DNA of 64,000 bases from Cryptomeria japonica (GCF_030272615.1 NC_081408.1:623780383-623844382); one strand, 5' to 3'. Shown: positions 12,379-24,364, counted from the stretch's first letter. Notes: generated from the sequence alone by a model not told the origin. Translations and numbers: made by a program.

Positions 12379-12989
12379 TCAAGGGTGGGTAGAAATTTCA
12401 CCCACAACTTGAGGAAGAGTTTGGGAAGAGAAGAAAGAAAAATCTTTCCTTCGTTGATGAACAACAATCCAAGCAATAATATCATTTGGAACTCCATCAC
12501 AAATAGGAGAAAGAGGAGAAGTCCCCTTAGTCAGACCGATAGCACAAGGAGAAGAATGTTGAACTAGAAACACATCATCCACCAAAGGCTGGAGAAAAAC
12601 AAGAGTTACAGGTAGAGTATGGTCTACTGGGCAAGAGGAAGTCACACAAACATCAACAAGTGACTAGTATCCATATGGCTAGAAGAGGCCACAACAACAG
12701 GAAGAAGCAGTGTAGTATCCATACAGCCAAAAGAGGCCACAACAACAACAAAAGGAAAAACATCATCCAAGGAAGAATCATAAGCATCTTGTGAAGGGTA
12801 ATTAAAGGAAGAATCAAAAGCCAGGACAATTTGGTGATCACCATTAGCGTCTTTATACCAAGTGGTAGTGCCTTTATGATTACGAAGATTCAAAGAATCA
12901 AAAAGTCTTCCAGTTAATTCTTTTTTTTTCTTAGGTGGAGTTTTTGTATACAGTACTTTCTTTTTTGTACCCTTTGTTATTGATGTCAA
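12379..12989 (-). pseudogene. Short unrecognised minus-strand reading frames with an internal repeat
   Basis: Two adjoining minus-strand frames (12,989-12,642 and 12,645-12,379) are in different phases, as if separated by a frameshift. The first has a basic Lys/Thr-rich start and then two related segments (VVVVASFGCMDT and VVVASSSHMDT) produced by a 48-bp tandem duplication at about 12,667-12,762. The segment lies just upstream of a copia polypurine tract and 3' LTR, but on the opposite strand to that element. No family is recognised. Confidence 0.25.
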
Positions 12990-13099
12990 AGGGGGAGTGA
13001 ATAACTGTGTATAATATATGTAGATAGTTTATAGAGAAGGACAGTTTTTGTATATGCTATATTAGTTATCATGGTGCCATCAATGACAAAGGGAAAGAT

Positions 13100-14071
13100 T
13101 GTTAGGATATTGTTATTGATGTCATTGATGCTTTTGTGATTTGGCAACATGAGTCCAGCATATTCTAGTTCAAGCCCCACAAGCTCCAGTATTCCCTTGG
13201 GTCCAACATATTCCTTTTTGGGTCTACATTGCTCTGCAATACCATATGTCTTTGTAATATTTTGAGAACTTGTTTTGTATTTGGTCTAACATTTATATCT
13301 AATATTTCAGGTGCTATTGTTTTGTTGTGGCACAGTTATGGGTCTGGTAATATTGTACCCTCCTTACTGGCATAGTGCGGCATGAAGGTTTTGATCTGGT
13401 CCCCTCTGGAATCATCAATAATTTATTAGATTTGATCAATCACGTATATTCCTTGATGTATGGAGAAGCTCTTTTATGCTTTGGCCGACTTCTCTGGTAT
13501 GATAAGATTTGTTGGGTAGTAGTGTGTAAAGGCTTTTGGGCTAACCTTTACTTCAGTCAAGCCGACTTCATGAAGACATAGTTTGATATATATAAATTTT
13601 CTTTGCGAAGGATGTACACATGATCTTTTGATCACTATATGTGATCTACAATGAATGTGAAAGTGATTATGTACACTGAATGTTAATGTGAAAGTGATTA
13701 TGCACCTCATTGGAACTGTAACTCATGCATATGATAGATACAATATTAACAGTTCATATTTTTTAATATTGGCTACAAGGCATCCTCCTATAGTGAGTCG
13801 TTATCCTCCGGGCAATGGGCCTATCTGATAGTGAGCAACCATGTATTGTTGTAACCAATTACATAATATTAGGAGCTAATCCTCTTAGTGGTTTTTCCCG
13901 TCTTGGGTTTTCCACGTATAAATTATGGTGTTATGTAGTGTATTGTGTTCTTGCTTATAGTTCATTTTAATTTTGCAATTTAGTTATGTTATGTGGATGG
14001 TTGATTAAAAGTTTTAATAAGTTCAAGGGAATACAGATTCGCCCCTCCCCTCTTAGTATTATAGATGTTCA
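13100..14071 (+). mobile_element. Copia 3' LTR with polypurine tract upstream
   Basis: The start TGTTAGGATATTG at 13,100 is preceded by purine-rich tracts (caaagggggag near 12,988 and caaagggaaagat at 13,086-13,099), as for the 3' LTR of a plus-strand copia element. The segment tggtttttcccgtcttgggttttccacg inside is typical of copia LTRs (13,889-13,916). The right end, near GATGTTCA at 14,071, is approximate. The element body to its left is not recognisable. Sequence from 13,156 on is duplicated at 40,458. Confidence 0.6.
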
Positions 14072-15103
14072 ATAGTGTTATTTTTAGAATTAGCCATATT
14101 TGACCTAAAAATGTGAAGCACTTAGATATTGAATCTTGAAAAAAGTTAGCAATATGAAATGGCCTCGAAGTCTAGTTTCCCAATATGTAATTTATTTAAA
14201 TACCTAGATGATAGAAATTGGCATTCAAAAGGGATTTCTAAAAACCATTGTTTAGAAATTGTCTATTTCAAGACCATACCATACACGTGTACAACCACTG
14301 GATATTTGACCAAAATAAAAGTTTTTCTTAACCCTCTTGGAAAAAGATCTGTAAGTCACTGAAGATTGCTCGGGATATTTTTTAAAACATTTTATTGAAT
14401 ATTTTTTTTTTAATTGGCCCTAATTGTTGTTTTAAAAACCCCTCATGTGTGACCACCATAATTAGACATAAACTTATCATTTTTTGAATTCTTTTCATTA
14501 TAAAGAGAATTTTGAGTAGATTGGTGCCATATATTTTTTTTCAAAAAAAAATTAAAAGGTTATTAAATAAATAAGTAAACCTAATATTTCAAGTTTTTGG
14601 ACCAATTTCATTACAAATTAATTACATATTTGAATTCTAGTACACAATGTAATCTATAGTGGGTATTAATTTCGTACAAAAATCTTTAAAAAAGGGCATT
14701 AGACATATTCCAGAAGTTTATAATTTTTTATGTCATTGATCCAACCTTGTACTTGCAAGTCCAAGGCTAAGGGTTGAGCTTTCCATGACTATCCTGATCC
14801 GAAACCCAATGTACAGGGCGAACTTAGTTTTCAAATTTTAAATAATAGGGACTCATTCTAGAGTAGGTCCCTATTATTTAAATGTAATGGGTTGCCCATT
14901 ATTAAAAGTGTGAAAATGAGTTTATAGGAACTTTAAAAAAAAAAATTACAAAATAGGGCCCCATTATTTAAAAAAAATATACTTTAAAAAATAGGGCCTC
15001 ATTTTGTGAATTTCTAGAAAATGAGTCCCCCTTTCTAGCGACATTTTTCCTCATGAGAAAACTTTCTTTGAATTGGTACTCATCTTCTTGCACTTTCCTG
15101 GGA
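14072..15103. other. Non-coding DNA between two LTRs
   Basis: No gene is visible. It holds the inverted repeat at 14,837-14,882 and several aatagggcc-type motifs (about 14,950 and 14,990) that may belong to the same small fold-back element. The equivalent in copy 2 is 41,399-42,423. Confidence 0.5.
14837..14882. repeat. 16-bp perfect inverted repeat with 14-bp loop
   Basis: The arms are tttaaataatagggac (14,837-14,852) and its exact complement at 14,867-14,882. In copy 2 one arm has a single change (aataacaggg near 42,163). It could be part of a small fold-back transposon. It has no T-run, so it does not look like a terminator. Confidence 0.7.
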
Positions 15104-15108
15104 ACTTT

Positions 15109-16414
15109 TGTAACAACCTGACTTGTTCTCTTTATTATAATTTTTTTTTGTTTATTTTATCTTTCAAAACTTGACAGAAGTTGCAAAAGGGGTTTCTCGT
15201 TTGTTTGAAGTGTTTGCATTGCCAAAAGAAGCACAACAATAAAGTATCTTGCAACAATAAACTATTCAGAAGTGATTGCAATACTCATAAATTCAATGGG
15301 CTAAAAATTCTATATATATTTGTAAATCTAAATATTTAGTTTCTCTCTAAAATAAAGACAACCCAGTTCATTAAATATCATCTAATATCAAAATCACACA
15401 TACCCACAAAATGTGACTTTTTTTTTTTTCTAGAACTACCCACAAAAACACCCAAATGGCACTCTAAATTAGATGCATCTAGAAATGCATAAGTCTAATT
15501 TTGAACTAAAATCAGCCAAAATATACCAAATCACTATAGCAGTGTGTACTATAGAAAAATTACTATAGTAGCGGTAATGTAGCACAACATTGTAGAAAAC
15601 TCTAAAATCTTCCATTTTCCTTCTTTTGTTGTCATAAATATCCTCAAATCTGCTCTAACAAACTTATCTAAATCTACCCTAAGAACTCGGTGGATCAAAC
15701 TGTAGATATCAAACCAATAATGAAGCCCCATTGTGTTTCCTGAATGAAATCACCAAAAAATCCTCCAAACTATGTCTCTCAATAGCATAGAGAATATCAC
15801 TTATGAGGGATTTCATCCTCACAAACCCTTGAAAGAACTCTCTTGTAGACAAACTTCTGAAATCTACAATTAAGCATGCCAAATGAACTTCACTAGTTTG
15901 CTTTAATAACAATCTCAAGCGGCCTCACTCTTTCCATCAGTCAATGTGGGATAAATAAAGTTACTTTTTAGTTTTCCTAATGTGGAGTACAAAATAATAA
16001 AGGCCTCATTCAATTCTTTTAAAATAAATCATCTTTACTTTATATCTGGCCCTTTAATAATAAATAACAATAAAGTTAAATCTTTTAATTTAACTTTATT
16101 AAATAACAACTTTATCATTATTTTATTTAAACCCACTGAGCTATATGAAATTGAGTTGCTCATCAAAACTAAAACCATCGACTATCCTCAAAATTGTTAG
16201 CCTACTAAATGACTCTATTGGTGCCCATAACTGACTTACTATAAATAGACAGTATGCAGAAACTACACCAAATCACCTCGAAATTGCCTAAAACTAAAAC
16301 TATCTAAGAACAAATGTCCCCAAGATCCCTTAGATGTCCTGGTTAGCCTACGGGACCATATAAAAATGGGCTAATGACAAAATTTATCGAATATGCTAGA
16401 AAGGGGACATTACA
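15109..16414 (+). mobile_element. Ty3/gypsy solo LTR with perfect 5-bp target duplication
   Basis: The ends are TGTAACAACC and GGGGACATTACA, and the block is flanked on both sides by ACTTT (15,104-15,108 and 16,415-16,419). The end matches the LTR end of the gypsy element at 20,944 (GGGAACATTACA), so the two are likely related. A TATA box (CTATAAATAG) at about 16,240, some 170 bp before the end, supports plus orientation. No internal region remains, so this formed by LTR-LTR recombination. Short minus-strand frames at 15,549-15,918 lie wholly inside the LTR and are not taken as genes. Confidence 0.85.
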
Positions 16415-16419
16415 ACTTT

Positions 16420-18790
16420 CCATTGGAGAGAATGGATTATCAAGGGACTTACTACCCCAATTGAGAAATAGAATACATACACAACAAATCTATTCCACAA
16501 TCTAGCATAGATCATGTGTAAACACTTATCTCTTTGGTAACATCTCTTCCAACATAATTGACAACCTCACAAATTCACGTCGTAATCCCACAATAATCAT
16601 TTATACCAATTTCATTTCAAACAAGAGTATCACCACTTATCTCTCAAAATATGCAAGTAATCTCAACAAGGTTTCCCTCATCCAACTCAAAACCACAACA
16701 AATGCCTAGGCTTACAATCTATAGGGTGGAATCTGACAAAGAAGTAATATTAAAACACTATCTCAAAGCTTCACAAGCTTATAAAAAATTATATTTCTAA
16801 AATGAAAGTAAAAAATTCCAATCCCCACATCTTTCCTTTAGAAAAACACAAAATGCAAAAACAGAAAAAAAATCATCTCAAATACAATTAAACCATCCAA
16901 CATCCAATTACTCTTTCAATCTCAATAAACATGCACCATTTCACAAAATAAAACAATGAAATATACACAAGCCTACTTCCTAACTCTAACTTGTGCAAAT
17001 GGTGGAAAAAGCTCCATTCCTTCCAAGAAATCTCAAGTACCTTCACAATTCTCTCTTAAAATCACACTCTCTCCCAATTGTCAAATTCAAATTTTACAAA
17101 TGAAGATATACTAGCATACTTGTATATTTAAAAAATAATGTAAAATGCGCCAAAAGAAATCTTATAATGCAAGAGCGTCATCTATAAAAATTAATTGATT
17201 TCTTAAAATCAATTAATTATATATTTGATATGTAATAATGTAATTATTATTAAAATTAAAAATTAAAATAAATTAAACATATAACTGTTTTTTAGATTGA
17301 AAAATATAATCCCTTCTATATTATTTTCATTGCACCTTGAAAAAAAATAAACAATTGTACTAACTCAGATAATATAAAAATTAAATTTAGAGATTAGAAA
17401 TTTAAAATTAGAAAACTCTTAATTAAACATTAGATTAAATTATGTTATAAACGTCGATAAAAAGTTTAGAATTTAAAAGTTTTTAATTAAAATAATCTAA
17501 TATTAATATTAAATGCATATAAGTTTAAAATTCTTAAGTTCTATAGAATACAAAAAATTTGAAGGTCAAGGTGATAAAATTAAAAATTAATTAATAGAGG
17601 GTATTAGTTTGTACTAAGTTTTGGAAGTGACTATGCTGCCACATAAAAACCAAGTTATGTAAGGGACACAAGTGACGAGGTAATGGAATACATGGAAGGG
17701 TTTACCCTCTGGGATGTCTTTAAGTGCTACGCTTCTTTGGAGGCCTCAAAATCGAGGCTTCTGCAATAGCGCTTGCTCGCGAACATCAATTCTCCAAACA
17801 TGGAGCTCATATTTACTTTTGCTCACAGGTTTCTGCAAACTGCAACCTCTCCGTGCTGGCGGATTTGAAAAGGGATCCAACAGCCAAAAATTGAAACATA
17901 TAATGAAAATCATAGAGATTAAATAGTTGAGATCATCTATTAACTAGCACCTGCACTGTTAATTGAATAGTGAGATATAATTTTGGAAATATATTGGTTG
18001 GCAGAAAAATCGTAAGAAATGAAAATTGCTTTTGTTACGAGTAGCTATTTACAATGTAAGTAAATTGATTTTGAAATGTGAAAAAAATTGAAAATGAACA
18101 AATTCAAGTTAATTTGAACTCAACATTTTATTATAACCAATGAAAACGGTTAACTTAAAAATTGATTACATTGAATACAAATTTTGTTAACTGAAAGATT
18201 GATTACATTGAATACAGATTTTGTATATATAATTTCAAGGATATGTAGTCTTATTCATTTATTTCTAGGCAACCCTTATGTACCATATTCAAGAATATGA
18301 TATTTTTTAATTAATAGATGACATTTCCTATAGTCATTTTGTCAAATAGTTTGTATGCATTTTCCATGCTAATACATATTGAATCTATGTTTTTTGGTGG
18401 CAATGTTTATTATTAAGGCTATTCATGTGGTGTATATCCCTAACATAAAGAATTAGCACATTGAACACTATGTAAGCATACTTGTTGATGTTTACAAGGT
18501 GTCTTTAAATTTTGCATACTTTAGGAAATTTAGGATACAATTTGTATGGTATACAGTAAAAAAATTATTTATCTTTTTAAACTACATATATAAATTTTAT
18601 TGTATTGGATATAATTCTTCTCAGTTTGATCATTCATGTTATACAACCATTTCTTCATTTAATAAATTTCACCCAAGAGTATTTAGCCTTGCAAGGTGGT
18701 CCTTGTTGATTCACAAGGGATTCCACGTGCCTTTTATTTCATATGAAATCTACTCCTATATTTTATACATTACATTAATGTTTATGTTAT
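16420..18790. other. AT-rich intergenic DNA of the duplicated segment
   Basis: There is no supported gene. A 70-codon plus-strand frame at 17,714-17,926 is present in both copies but shows no sign of selection (see rejected items). The stretch 17,150-17,600 is extremely AT-rich. Copy 2 equivalent: 43,721-46,096. Confidence 0.5.
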
Positions 18791-18996
18791 TGACAAATTA
18801 AAGCCAAAAAGTTGCCATCATATTGCATTATGAAAGATATTTATACAGCAGTATGATTGCAACAGTGTGCTTTATCTGCTAATCATGGGTTTAACAAAAT
18901 AACAAATACTTGCCTAAATAGACTAACAATCCATAACAAATTACAAACAAATAAACAAACCAAACAAATCATACCAGAATGATGTAATAACCAACA
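18791..18996 (-). mobile_element. Short (206-bp) copia LTR, 3' LTR of a minus-strand element
   Basis: Read on the minus strand it starts TGTTGGTTATTACATC at 18,996 and ends TTTGTCA at 18,791. A polypurine tract (minus AAGTGGGGAA) adjoins it at 18,997. The same LTR occurs at 46,097-46,302 and 53,634-53,831 in copy 2, where both ends of the element survive. Confidence 0.8.
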
Positions 18997-19204
18997 TTCC
19001 CCACTTATTATATCATTTCTTTAAAGTACTAATAAGAGAATCCTGAAAAGTTTCAAACTTCACATGTGCAAGAGGCTTGGTGAAGATATCAGCACGTTGT
19101 TCTTGTGTAGACCAGAACTAGAGTTGAATGTTGTGTTGTTGAACATGTTCTCGAATGAAGTGACAATCAACTTCAATATGCTTGGTCTGTTCATGAAATA
19201 CTGA

Positions 19205-20938
19205 CTAACGAACAAGATTGAGAACACTCTTATTGTCACAATAGAGGACTGTAGGTTGGTTTTGTGGTAGCCCCAATCCTTCTAATATGTGATGTAGCCA
19301 AACTGCTTCACAAACTGTTGAACTTTCTACATGATATTCCACTTCTATTGAGGAATAAGCAACTGTGGGTTGCTTCTTACTTCCCCATGAAATAGGTCCT
19401 AAACCTAGGAAGAAAACAAATGCAGATTTGAATTTTCTATCATCAATAGAACCTACATAGTCTGCATTTTTGTTTCTTGTAAAGAAGAATTGATCATTCT
19501 TTTTATATTCTAAAACATGATCCATTGTACCATGTATATACTTTAAGACCCTTTTTGTTGCACTCCAATGGGACATTTTTGGTTCTTACATGAACTTGAT
19601 AGATAATTAATAGAAAAACTAATGTCTAGTCTAGTATAAGTCAAGTAAATCAAACCTCCAACCATTTGACGATAGAGAGTTGCATTCGCCTGAGAAGAAG
19701 TTTTAGTTGTAGATAATTGTAAACTTGATTTCATAGGTGTAGACATGGGTTTGGAATCCATCATTCTGAATTTCTCAAGTAGTGTTTTGGCATATTTCCT
19801 CTATGACACAAAGATATGGTGTTTTGTTTGTAATAGTCCAAGATCTGTCATATCAAAAGCCTTCTTGAGATCATTCTTGGTTGTTTCAACCATTTCTTCT
19901 GAGATACCTGTGACAACCAAGTCATCAACATATACATTAATGATCACAATATCCCCTCTTGATCTTTGAGGTAGAGATTTGGATCATATGGATGCCTATT
20001 GAAACCATGTTTTAGAACATGCTCATCAATCTTGATATACCAATCTCTAGGAGCCTGTTTGAGACCATATAGGGAATTGATTAGCTTGCACACCTTTTCT
20101 TCTTTACCAAGTGCAATATATCTCTCTGGTTGGGTCATATAGACCTCTTCTTTAAGGTCTCCATTAAAAAAGGCACCTTTTTACATCCATTTGGTATAAT
20201 TTTCAACCAAATTGGGCAACTAAAGCCAAAAATCATTTTAATGGCTTTTATCTTTGCAAAGGGAGAAATGTTTTCCTAATAGTCTATCCCTTCTTTCTAG
20301 GCATAAGCCTTGGCTACAAGCTTAGGATTATGTTTATCTATGCTACCATTTTATTTATACTTGGATTTAAAAATCCATTTACAACCAATAGCTTTCTTAC
20401 CAGATGGTAGATCAACAAGCTCCCAAGTGTTGTTTTTCATCAAAGATTGATACTCTGCATCCATTGCCTCTTTCCACTTGAGGCTTTGACTCTAGTGCTT
20501 TCTTAACATTATATGGCTCAAAATTTTCAACAATTGTAGTCATTAGAGATAAGTTTACCTCATTGCGAGCCAAGTTGTGAGTCCTTGGACTTGAAGTGGA
20601 AATGTATGGAAATCCATCTATCTTTGCATCTCGAATGGTACTAGTGTGCCACTTTGGTAAAGGTTTTGTGATATTGGTGGGTGTTGATTAACTATCAACG
20701 TTTCCATCATTTTTACCATCCATGTTGAACATAGGAGCACTGTCTATAGCACGTGATGAAGTGGGAAAACTTGACTCTCTCTTCTCATAAAAAATTACAT
20801 CCCTACTAATGTAAATCTTCTTTGTCTTGGGAACCATGAGAAGATATGCCTTAAATTCAATACTATATCTAGGAAGAATACATTGTATTTACTTTTCATC
20901 AAGCTTCTTCCTTTCTTGTTTAGGAATATGCATATATA
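19205..20938 (-). pseudogene. Copia pol fragment: integrase end, RT and RNase H
   Basis: The minus-strand frames give copia reverse transcriptase: LYGLKQAPRDWY near 20,050-20,090 and the catalytic YVDD at 19,921-19,932, followed by LVVTGISEE. Then comes the connection (SKPMSTPMKSSL) and the RNase H part (SKKQPTVAYSS, CEAVWL, CDNKSV) ending at 19,205. Upstream, to 20,938, is the integrase C-terminal region with IPKQERKK-type sequence, where a gypsy element has inserted. Several stops and frameshifts show it is dead. A plant copia element is expected to supply gag, protease, integrase and RT on one polyprotein. The parts upstream of the gypsy insertion are absent here through the copy-1 deletion. 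Confidence 0.85.
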
Positions 20939-20943
20939 TTTAG

Positions 20944-21715
20944 TGTAATGTCCCCGATATAATTAAATATTCAACTTAAATAATTTATTGTACAGCCCCG
21001 TACTTCATAATATATCTCGGGCCCCTTTTATTAATTAGTTAGTTATAAACTTTTTGGTGTTGGCCCATTTGTAATCCTTCACGAAACTTCCTGGAGCCCA
21101 TATATATGGCCGAGTTAGTCATTGTTGTAGGTATGCAAATTTGGTATTTTTCTTTGTTGTGTGAATTCTTGTTGGAGTTTTGTTATCTGCCATTTCAGAG
21201 GTGAAAGACCCTCCCTACTTGGTATCCACAGTTTCGGTGGGATTCATCCCTCACCCTATTCTGCTTCTGTTTGGAGTGTGAAATTTGTTGTGCGAATCTT
21301 ATCAATATAATTTCTCTTTGTATGTGCGAATCTTCATCTAAGTTTCTTGTGTCTAGCATAACAATAAGTCATTTCATGCCTCTGTACAACATCAAACAGA
21401 CAAAGTATCCAGAGGCCTTTGAGGGCGGAACTCAGTAGGTATTCACCCATCGTACAGACCCTTACTGTACACCCTATATGGTCGAACAACATCTACCAAC
21501 GGGTATTCACCCACTATACGGCCACTACCATACACCCCGTATGGCCGAACGACATCTACCGTACACTCACCCAATACTCACTGTACAGTCAGGGAGGGTA
21601 TATTGTACAAACATCAAGGGAGCGAACCATACGGTCATCACAAGGAGCACACGTGTGATCATCATTATATGAGGAGTAGTGTCTAAAGGCACTATACAGC
21701 GTAGGGAACATTACA
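20944..21715 (+). mobile_element. Gypsy 5' LTR nested in the copia pol
   Basis: The LTR has 8-bp terminal inverted repeats, TGTAATGT at the start and ACATTACA at the end, and lies after TTTAG (20,939-20,943), the target site also seen on both sides of the copy-2 element. The last third is rich in GTAC (ccgtacac, ctgtacac) and has one copy of a 53-bp unit that is tripled in another LTR of this family (51,418-51,576). Confidence 0.9.
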
Positions 21716-21716
21716 G

Positions 21717-21728
21717 TGGTATCAAAGC
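21717..21728 (+). other. Primer-binding site of the gypsy element
   Basis: TGGTATCAAAGC one base after the LTR end matches the initiator tRNA-Met complement with one change, and fixes orientation and LTR end. The copy-2 equivalent is at 49,049-49,060. Confidence 0.9.
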
Positions 21729-21758
21729 TAGTGATCTTGCTAGCCTGTCGGGTAGTGG

Positions 21759-22495
21759 ATGCAGGTGTACACCAGAAGGAGGTACCATTCTGCTAATAGA
21801 ATGGGGGAACCACAGGATCCTACCAATGAAGTTATATCACTGTTAAGGGAGCTGACCAGAAGCCAAGCTCAACTCAATGAAATAATTATGAGGGGAATAA
21901 CGACAAAAAATCATAGAGGATACATTGTGACAATTGGCCGTAGGTAAAAGAAATGGAGATCATGACGATAATTCGGTCACTAGAAGGTCAAACCCACAGC
22001 GCTCCCATTTCTAGCCACTAATGCTGACATTTCCCCAGAGAACAGAAGCACCCTGCAGGGAGAAAGAGGCCACTTTCTAGGATTTGCAAGAACAACTGAA
22101 TCAAGATTGGAAGGATGCAAATCTTGAGGGAGATATATCCTTCAAGGATTATGTTGAACTCCAGATGAAATGCTCAGGCGGTAGAAGTCGTGGCTACTAC
22201 AACTATGATATCAAACACAAGGTTGGTAAGATTAATTTGTCATCCTTTGATGGGATCGAAGCAACCTCGGCATGAGATTGGGTACAAAAAGTAGATACCT
22301 ACTTCCAGCTCAACCCGATGCCTAAAGATGAAGCTATCAAATTTGCAGTACTTCACCTGGAAGGAGTCGCTCATGAATGGTGGCATCATGGAACGGTCAC
22401 CCTCGACCATGATCAAATAACTTCATATGCAGAATTCACGGAGAGGCTTATAGATCGTTTTGACGGAAAGGACCCAGAACTCAACTTCAAGGAAC
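21759..22495 (+). pseudogene. Gypsy gag fragment, truncated by deletion
   Basis: An N-terminal piece (21,759-21,947) is followed, after a frame change, by a frame from 22,084 with the retrotransposon gag domain: INLSSFDG, W-Q-VDTYFQLN, AVLHLEGVAHEWW and YAEFTERLIDRF. An in-frame stop lies between 22,275 and 22,318. The frame is cut at FKELA (22,495) where copy 1 jumps to kinase 3' sequence. Gag would form the particle. This copy has no zinc knuckle or protease left. Confidence 0.8.
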
Positions 22496-22511
22496 TAGCT
22501 ATAGCCGAATT

Positions 22512-23469
22512 TCACTTTGGTTCTATTGCCACTATAAGCTCATTTGAGTAATCACACTCAGCAGCATCTGATACAATAGGCATATCATCATGCTGATCTG
22601 AAAAGTTGTAATTCTCACCAATAGCTCTTAGCAGATGGTGAACCTCATGCATAGAAGGCCTCTCCTTGTCTGGAGAAAGAACACAGTTAGTAGCCACTTC
22701 CAGAACTTTTGTACAGGCTCTGCATCATATTCCCTGCCAACCAAATCTTTGTCGATGGTTTCCTGAGCATTACCATGTTTTGAAAGATTACTGATCCAAT
22801 CTACTAAATTACCCTTGAAACTTTCATGTACATTTTCAACTTCAACAGGTTTCTGCCTAGTAACCAACTCTAGAAGAACAACCCCAAAACTAAAGACATC
22901 CCCCTTCAAAGTGGCAACCAAGGTGCGCATGTATTCTGGCGCTACATAACCCAAATCGCCAAAATCACCATTGACAAATATGCTAAGATGGGTCTCTAAA
23001 GGATTTACCAACCGAGAAAGCCCAAAGTCTGTTATCCTCGGTTCATAATATTCATTCAATAATATACATTTAGAACTTACATTGCTATGGATTACCCTAG
23101 GGTTGCAGCTATGGTGAAGCCAAGCCAATCCTCTAGCTGCAGCAATTGCTATTTTTAACCTTTTGGGCCAATCTATACTATTACCATCTGGCTCAACAAC
23201 ATGAAGTTTTTCGTCCAAGGGTCCATTAGGCATGTGCATGTAAACTAGAAGCTTCTCTCCTTTTGCAACACAGTAGCCAAAAAGTGGAACCAAATTTCTG
23301 TGACGCATTTGCCTAGAGTAATCATTTCAGACTTGGATTTCTTGTTAGTCTGTGCAGATGGTTGCAACCTTTTGATTGCTAATAGAGAACCATCGGTCTT
23401 TCCGTTCACTTTGTTCGACTTACATACAGGCTCGCTGGGACGTTGTAGCTGAAGCAGTACATAGCACAA
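22512..23469 (-). pseudogene. Receptor-like kinase pseudogene, BIR1/At5g48380 type (copy 1)
   Basis: The minus-strand frames encode a truncated kinase domain: N-lobe lysine segment LLAIKRLQ, then [42 protein letters not shown] in place of the HRD loop, DFGLSRL, YVAPEY, KGDVFSFGVVLLEL and KERPSMHEV, ending LIVAIEPK. Wording such as [16 protein letters not shown] and ESFKGNLVDWI is characteristic of the BIR1/At5g48380 LRR receptor-like group, whose members act at the plasma membrane with BAK1-type coreceptors. The HRD Asp is already non-canonical in that group. The LRR ectodomain, transmembrane segment and glycine loop are missing. Two frameshifts, near 23,310 and 22,690, are also present in copy 2, so the gene was dead before duplication. 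The name rests on remembered family sequence. Confidence 0.85.
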
Positions 23470-23990
23470 CTGGCAACATTAAATGAAATTTACTGCTATT
23501 TATTAGCGGCAATCTTTCACCCTTCGATTTGATAGAAGGCAAATGCCCGGTGACTTGAAAATGGTTTTTTAGCTAGCTACTGCAATCAATAAGGAATAAA
23601 ATTGTTTTCGGGCGTGAGACAATTTTTCGATCCAAAATTCTCATACAATAAATTCTATCGGATAAAAAGTTGAGATCATCTTGTTTACTGTAATGCAAAC
23701 ACTAATTGCTAATGGACGCTCCATTTCCATCTATCTGCCCATCGTTACTGCCAGGGAGGACATCAAACACGTGTAAGAGAGGTTTTCGTTTAGAAAGATT
23801 GATTACATCCTTCTACGACTGATAAACGCCAACCACTTCCCAAATCACGCGAGAGGTTATAAAAAGGAGTGTAATGTCAATCCCCTCCATCTAAGGGGGT
23901 GCATCCACACTACAACTCTCCAACTCATGCACCCAACCCTCTTTTAAAATAATAAATGACCGTGTTCACTCTCTGAATATAGGGGGAAAG
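23470..23990. other. Single-copy stretch between the kinase remnant and the LINE
   Basis: No coding feature is seen. On the plus strand there is a G-box core (CACGTG, about 23,769) and a TATA-like ttataaaaagg near 23,857 with CT-rich sequence after it, an arrangement resembling a plant core promoter, but no gene follows. It may be promoter debris. Confidence 0.4.
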
Positions 23991-24364
23991 TTTTTTTTAT
24001 TGATAAAAGGCATAGTCAGATTGATATATTGATTCAAATGAAAATTTACAGCATGAACTTCACATTTCCTAAAAAAGCCCAAGGGCCTAAAGACTGAAAA
24101 TATGAAACTATGTCCCTGAATATACATAGAAAAGGAAAACCAACTCCAAAGCCCCCCAAAAAATTTCTGGGCTTGGAGTGAATATAGAGTTTTACTTACA
24201 TACGTTTATCCTTATCAAACAACCTCGTAAAGCATTCAAAAATTTTAAAAGTTCGAAGCTACGAAAATGAAAAGTTTTTATTTTAACAGAGAATTTAAAG
24301 AAACCAACTAAGGGCTCTGAGATAGCCTCAAACAAGGAAAAACCCCAACTAAACACCTATCTGA

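Larger units (their letters stand above)
13156..23382 (+). repeat. Segmental duplication, copy 1 (10.2 kb; likely source locus)
   Basis: Near-identical sequence in the same order and orientation occurs at 40,458-55,572. A 240-bp sample at 16,201-16,440 shows about 6 differences (2.5%). At both ends copy 1 runs on into the same element (the copia LTR on the left, the kinase N-lobe on the right), while copy 2 stops inside them. Copy 1 lacks the 4.84 kb corresponding to 49,834-54,674 of copy 2, with the junction at 22,496-22,498. Small indels also differ: a 26-bp repeat unit near 13,660 that is doubled in copy 2, and about 40 bp near 14,455 missing from copy 2. Confidence 0.9.

Noticed and set aside
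15549-15918. Two minus-strand frames of 60-69 codons, repeated at 43,010-43,219
   Set aside because: They lie wholly inside a solo LTR with a perfect target duplication and have no family similarity.
17714-17926. 70-codon frame (MSLSATLLWRPQ...) kept in both duplication copies (also 45,018-45,230)
   Set aside because: The copies differ at 7 bases in this frame by eye, 6 of them changing residues (5 amino acid changes), which is no sign of purifying selection. No similarity is recognised.
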